Source: Streptomyces sp. SCUT-3
GTDB lineage: Bacteria; Actinomycetota; Actinomycetes; Streptomycetales; Streptomycetaceae
DNA: 64,000 bases
Direction: 5' to 3'
NCBI RefSeq assembly: GCF_014083985.1
Contig: NZ_CP046907.1
Coordinates: forward strand, 3,572,501 to 3,636,500
This document shows positions 61,862 through 64,000 of the stretch, one piece after another. A program made the position numbers and the translations under genes. Positions within the stretch are counted from its first letter, which is position 1. The number at the start of each line of letters is the position of its first letter. The notes under the pieces were generated by a model. That model was not told where the DNA came from, ran no database searches, and saw nothing but the letters and a program-made list of their open reading frames with translations.

Positions 61862-64000
61862 TCAGCCGGTCATGAGGGGCAGGAAGTGCCTCCGGTCGCC
61901 GAGGACGGAGTTCAGGGCGAGCAGGACGCCGGCCGAGCCGGTGGCGAGGTCGGCGGAGAACCGGCGCAGGCCGGCGCCGGGAAGTACAGCCCGCCGTCCG
62001 GCCGGGCCACCGCGTGCCAGGCCAGCCGGCGCACCTGGGCCAGGACCTCGGGGCGGCCGTCGGAGCGCCCGTCGGGGCGGCCGTCGGGGCCGGGGAAGCG
62101 GTCCAGCATGGCGAGGAGGCCGGAGCGTCCCCGGAACAGGCCCGGCTCCCGCACGAACTCGTTGGCGCAGCCGTGGCCCACGGCGGAGACGAAGCCGGCG
62201 AGCTCCGGATCGTCGGCGTGGGCGAGGTAGTGCCGGGCGACGAGGGCCGGGCCGCCGCTGCCGCCGTCCAGGTAGAGGGTGTGCCGGCGGCCGTTCTTCA
62301 CCTGGCGGGTGCCGTCCGGCATGGTCACGCAGTGGCCGGTCTCCCAGCGCAGCGCCTCGCGGGCGGCGCGCAGGTACCGCTTGTCGCCGACGGTCTCGTA
62401 CAGCCGCAGGTGGAGCAGGGCCGCTCCGCTCATGCCGTGGATCAGGCCGGCGGTCCCGGGCAGCACGGGGGCGGGCTGCGCGCCGTCCGCGGTGCCGTCC
62501 GAGGTTCCCCCCGGGGCGCCGTCCGGGTCGAGCAGGGCGGCGAGGCGGTCGGCGGTGCGGACGGCCTCGTCGAGGAGGGCGCCGTCGCCGGTGACGGCGG
62601 AGAAGTGGAGCAGGGCCAGGGCCGTGCCGACCTGCCCGGAGAACATGCCGACGGCGGCGGGCCGCCGGGCGGCGCGGGCCCGCTCCAGGACCTCCAGGGC
62701 CTCCTGGGTGCGGCCGAGTTCGTGGAGGACCACCGCGGTGCCGGACAGTCCGTCGTACAGGCCGGGTGCGGGCGCGGCCCGCCGGGCGGCGTCGACCAGC
62801 CAGTCGGTGTACTCGGCGGGGACGGGGACCTGCGCGCGGTGCAGCGCGAACAGGACGCCGGCCGCGCCGTGGGCCAGGCCTGCGCCGCCGGAGCGGAACA
62901 CCTCCGGGTCGGCGGGGAACAGGCGGTCCGTGCGCTCGGGGGTCGCGCCGGCGCGGATGCCGGCCGCCAGCCGGTCCCGCAGGGACGGCCAGTCGAGGCG
63001 GTCGGCCCCGAACAGCTCCCGCACGACGGCCTCGCCCCCGGCGGACGGCGCGGGCGCCCCGGCCGCCGCACGCCCGGCCGGGGCGGCGGGCAGGCGGGGG
63101 CCGGCGTCGGCCGGGAGGCCGAAGCGCTCGCGGACGAACGCCTCCATGGCCCCGACCTTGCCCGGTTCGCGGTCCGCCAGCTCCGGCATCGGCATGAGCA
63201 TCATCCGCCAGGCGGCGCGCAGGGCGTGCCGGTCGGCGTCGGCCCGGGACAGCCCGGCGGGGGCGGCGAAACCGGGGGCGCCCATCACCGGGCCGGCGGC
63301 CTCGTCCAGGTCCGCGGCGTACTCGAAGTCGATCAGGACGACCGAGCCGTCGGGGCGCAGCAGGATGTTGCCGGGGTGCAGGTCGCCGAAGGCGAGGCCG
63401 CGGCCGTGCACGGCGTCCAGCGCCTCCTCCAGGCGCTCGGTCACCCCGGACACCCACCGCAGGTACTCGGCGACCGCCTCGTCCGTGACGTTCCGGTGCA
63501 CCAGCGGGTACCGGGCCACCACGGCCTCGAGCAGCCGCTTCCCCTCGATGTACTCCTCGACCAGGAAGTGGTGCTCCCACACGGTGCGCACCTCGTGCAC
63601 CCGGGGCACGCAGTCCAGCCCCTCCAGCCGCCGCAGTGCCCGGTACTCGCGGTGCAGGCGTTCCACGGCGTCGGTGCCGGTGCCGTCGAGGCCGCTGTGG
63701 GGGCGGGCCTCGCGCAGCACCACTTTCTCCCCGGTGTCGCGGTGCTCGGCCAGGTAGATGCCGCCGGCGTTGGAGAAGTGCAGCGCTTCGACGACCGTGT
63801 ACGGGAAGTCGTCGTCGCGGGCTTCCCGGCGGGCCTCCAGGTGGGGTTCCAGGACGTCCGGCACGTCCACCCACTCGGGGGTGCGGAACACCGGGCCCCG
63901 GAGGTCGGGGACCAGTTCGCCCGAGGGCGCCCGCAGCGCCGGGACGGGCGTGCCGTCCTCGCCGGTGCACCAGCGTTCCACGAAAGCGCCGTAGCGCACG
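61862..64000 (-). CDS. class III LanKC-type lanthionine synthetase, 5' end outside window
   Basis: At least 712 residues; the gene runs past the window edge, since RYGAFVERW at the edge is internal to the N-terminal lyase region in relatives. Order: end of lyase domain (VPDLRGPVFRTPEWV), Ser/Thr kinase domain (GGIYLAEHRDTGEKVVLREARPH, GLAFGDLHPGNILL, LIDFEYA), and a LanC-like cyclase domain (GLYDGLSGTAVVL, GLIHGMSGAALLHL, GHGCANEFVREPGLFRGRSGLL). The LanC zinc ligands (WCxG, CHG) are absent, which marks class III. The last residues lie in another frame: one base is missing near 61980, after which GAGLRRFSADLATGSAGVLLAL continues to the stop at 61862. No precursor peptide is visible in the window. 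Confidence 0.85.
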   Translation of the reverse strand, partial: RALRRFRGTLVHRRGRHARPGAAGALGRTGPRPPGPGVPHPRVGGRAGRPGTPPGGPPGSPRRRLPVHGRRSAALLQRRRHLPGRAPRHRGESGAARGPPPQRPRRHRHRRRGTPAPRVPGTAAAGGAGLRAPGARGAHRVGAPLPGRGVHRGEAAARGRGGPVPAGAPERHGRGGRRVPAVGVRGDRAPGGGAGRRARPRPRLRRPAPRQHPAAPRRLGRPDRLRVRRGPGRGRRPGDGRPRFRRPRRAVPGRRRPARPARRLADDAHADAGAGGPRTGQGRGHGGVRPRALRPPGRRRPPPARRPGRACGGRGARAVRRGRGRRAGAVRGRPPRLAVPAGPAGGRHPRRRDPRAHGPPVPRRPGGVPLRRRRPGPRRGRRPVRAAPRAGPRPRRVHRLAGRRRPAGRARTRPVRRTVRHRGGPPRTRPHPGGPGGPGAGPRRPAARRRRHVLRAGRHGPGPAPLLRRHRRRRPPRRGRPHRRPPRRPARPGRRPGGNLGRHRGRRAARPRAARDRRPDPRHERSGPAPPAAVRDRRRQAVPARRPRGAALGDRPLRDHAGRHPPGEERPPAHPLPGRRQRRPGPRRPALPRPRRRSGARRLRLRRGPRLRQRVRAGAGPVPGTLRPPRHAGPLPRPRRPPRRALRRPPRGPGPGAPAGLARGGPAGRRAVLPGAGLRRFSADLATGSAGVLLALNSVLGDRRHFLPLMTG

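Overview
The window is chromosomal DNA of a high-GC actinomycete, almost certainly Streptomyces or a close relative. The GC content is very high and G/C dominates third codon positions. GTG starts are frequent. The window holds an HrdD-type sigma factor, a SepX divisome gene and DUF1876, DUF3140 and FmdB proteins, all typical of streptomycetes.

About 0.2-9.4 kb is a sulfide/persulfide detoxification block. It holds a DUF302 protein, a type II sulfide:quinone oxidoreductase, a CstB-like persulfide dioxygenase-rhodanese, a peroxiredoxin and a thioredoxin. An MMPL exporter and its TetR regulator are inserted in the middle. Three copies of an ATACCCC-type palindrome stand before the SQR, CstB-like and thioredoxin genes and look like CsoR/CstR operators. 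The region 9.6-29 kb is ordinary core and accessory chromosome: a PAS/GAF/PP2C signalling phosphatase, MarR and FUSC genes, hrdD with a textbook sigma-R promoter, mscL, MTA phosphorylase, an MFS transporter, a K+/H+ antiporter and a penicillin acylase-family Ntn hydrolase. The region 29-35.5 kb is the conserved run 5-FTHF cyclo-ligase, galU, moeA, moaC, moaB, GNAT, sepX and tRNA-Ala(CGC).

Directly after the tRNA the content changes to a secondary-metabolite cluster at about 35.8-61.8 kb. A leftward operon (40479-41606 through 37520-38551) encodes two clavaminate-synthase/arginine-hydroxylase-like Fe(II)/2OG oxygenases that flank an argininosuccinate-synthase-like enzyme and a cyclase-family hydrolase. 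A rightward operon begins after a 1-kb leader. It encodes an A-T-C NRPS, an A-T-reductase NRPS, a methyltransferase-fold protein, a CmlA-like diiron beta-hydroxylase, an ATP-grasp ligase, a TauD-like oxygenase, a chloramphenicol-phosphotransferase-like kinase and an MFS exporter. A second group adds a 2-hydroxyacid dehydrogenase, another ATP-grasp ligase, an HpgT-like aminotransferase and an amino-acid permease. My inference is a short peptide made partly by NRPS and partly by ATP-grasp ligation. It would carry an arginine-derived residue and a beta-hydroxylated residue, be released reductively as aldehyde or alcohol, and be protected by O-phosphorylation and export. I do not recognise the product.

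From about 46.05 to 59.7 kb, and once near 61.98 kb, nearly every gene is broken by frame changes. All the changes I traced are net losses of one or two bases, often in short G/C runs, while the protein sequence stays conserved across the breaks. This looks like uncorrected sequencing or assembly deletions rather than gene decay. These genes are annotated at full length with the frame breaks noted. The window ends inside a class III LanKC-type lanthionine synthetase gene, so a lanthipeptide locus may lie to the right.
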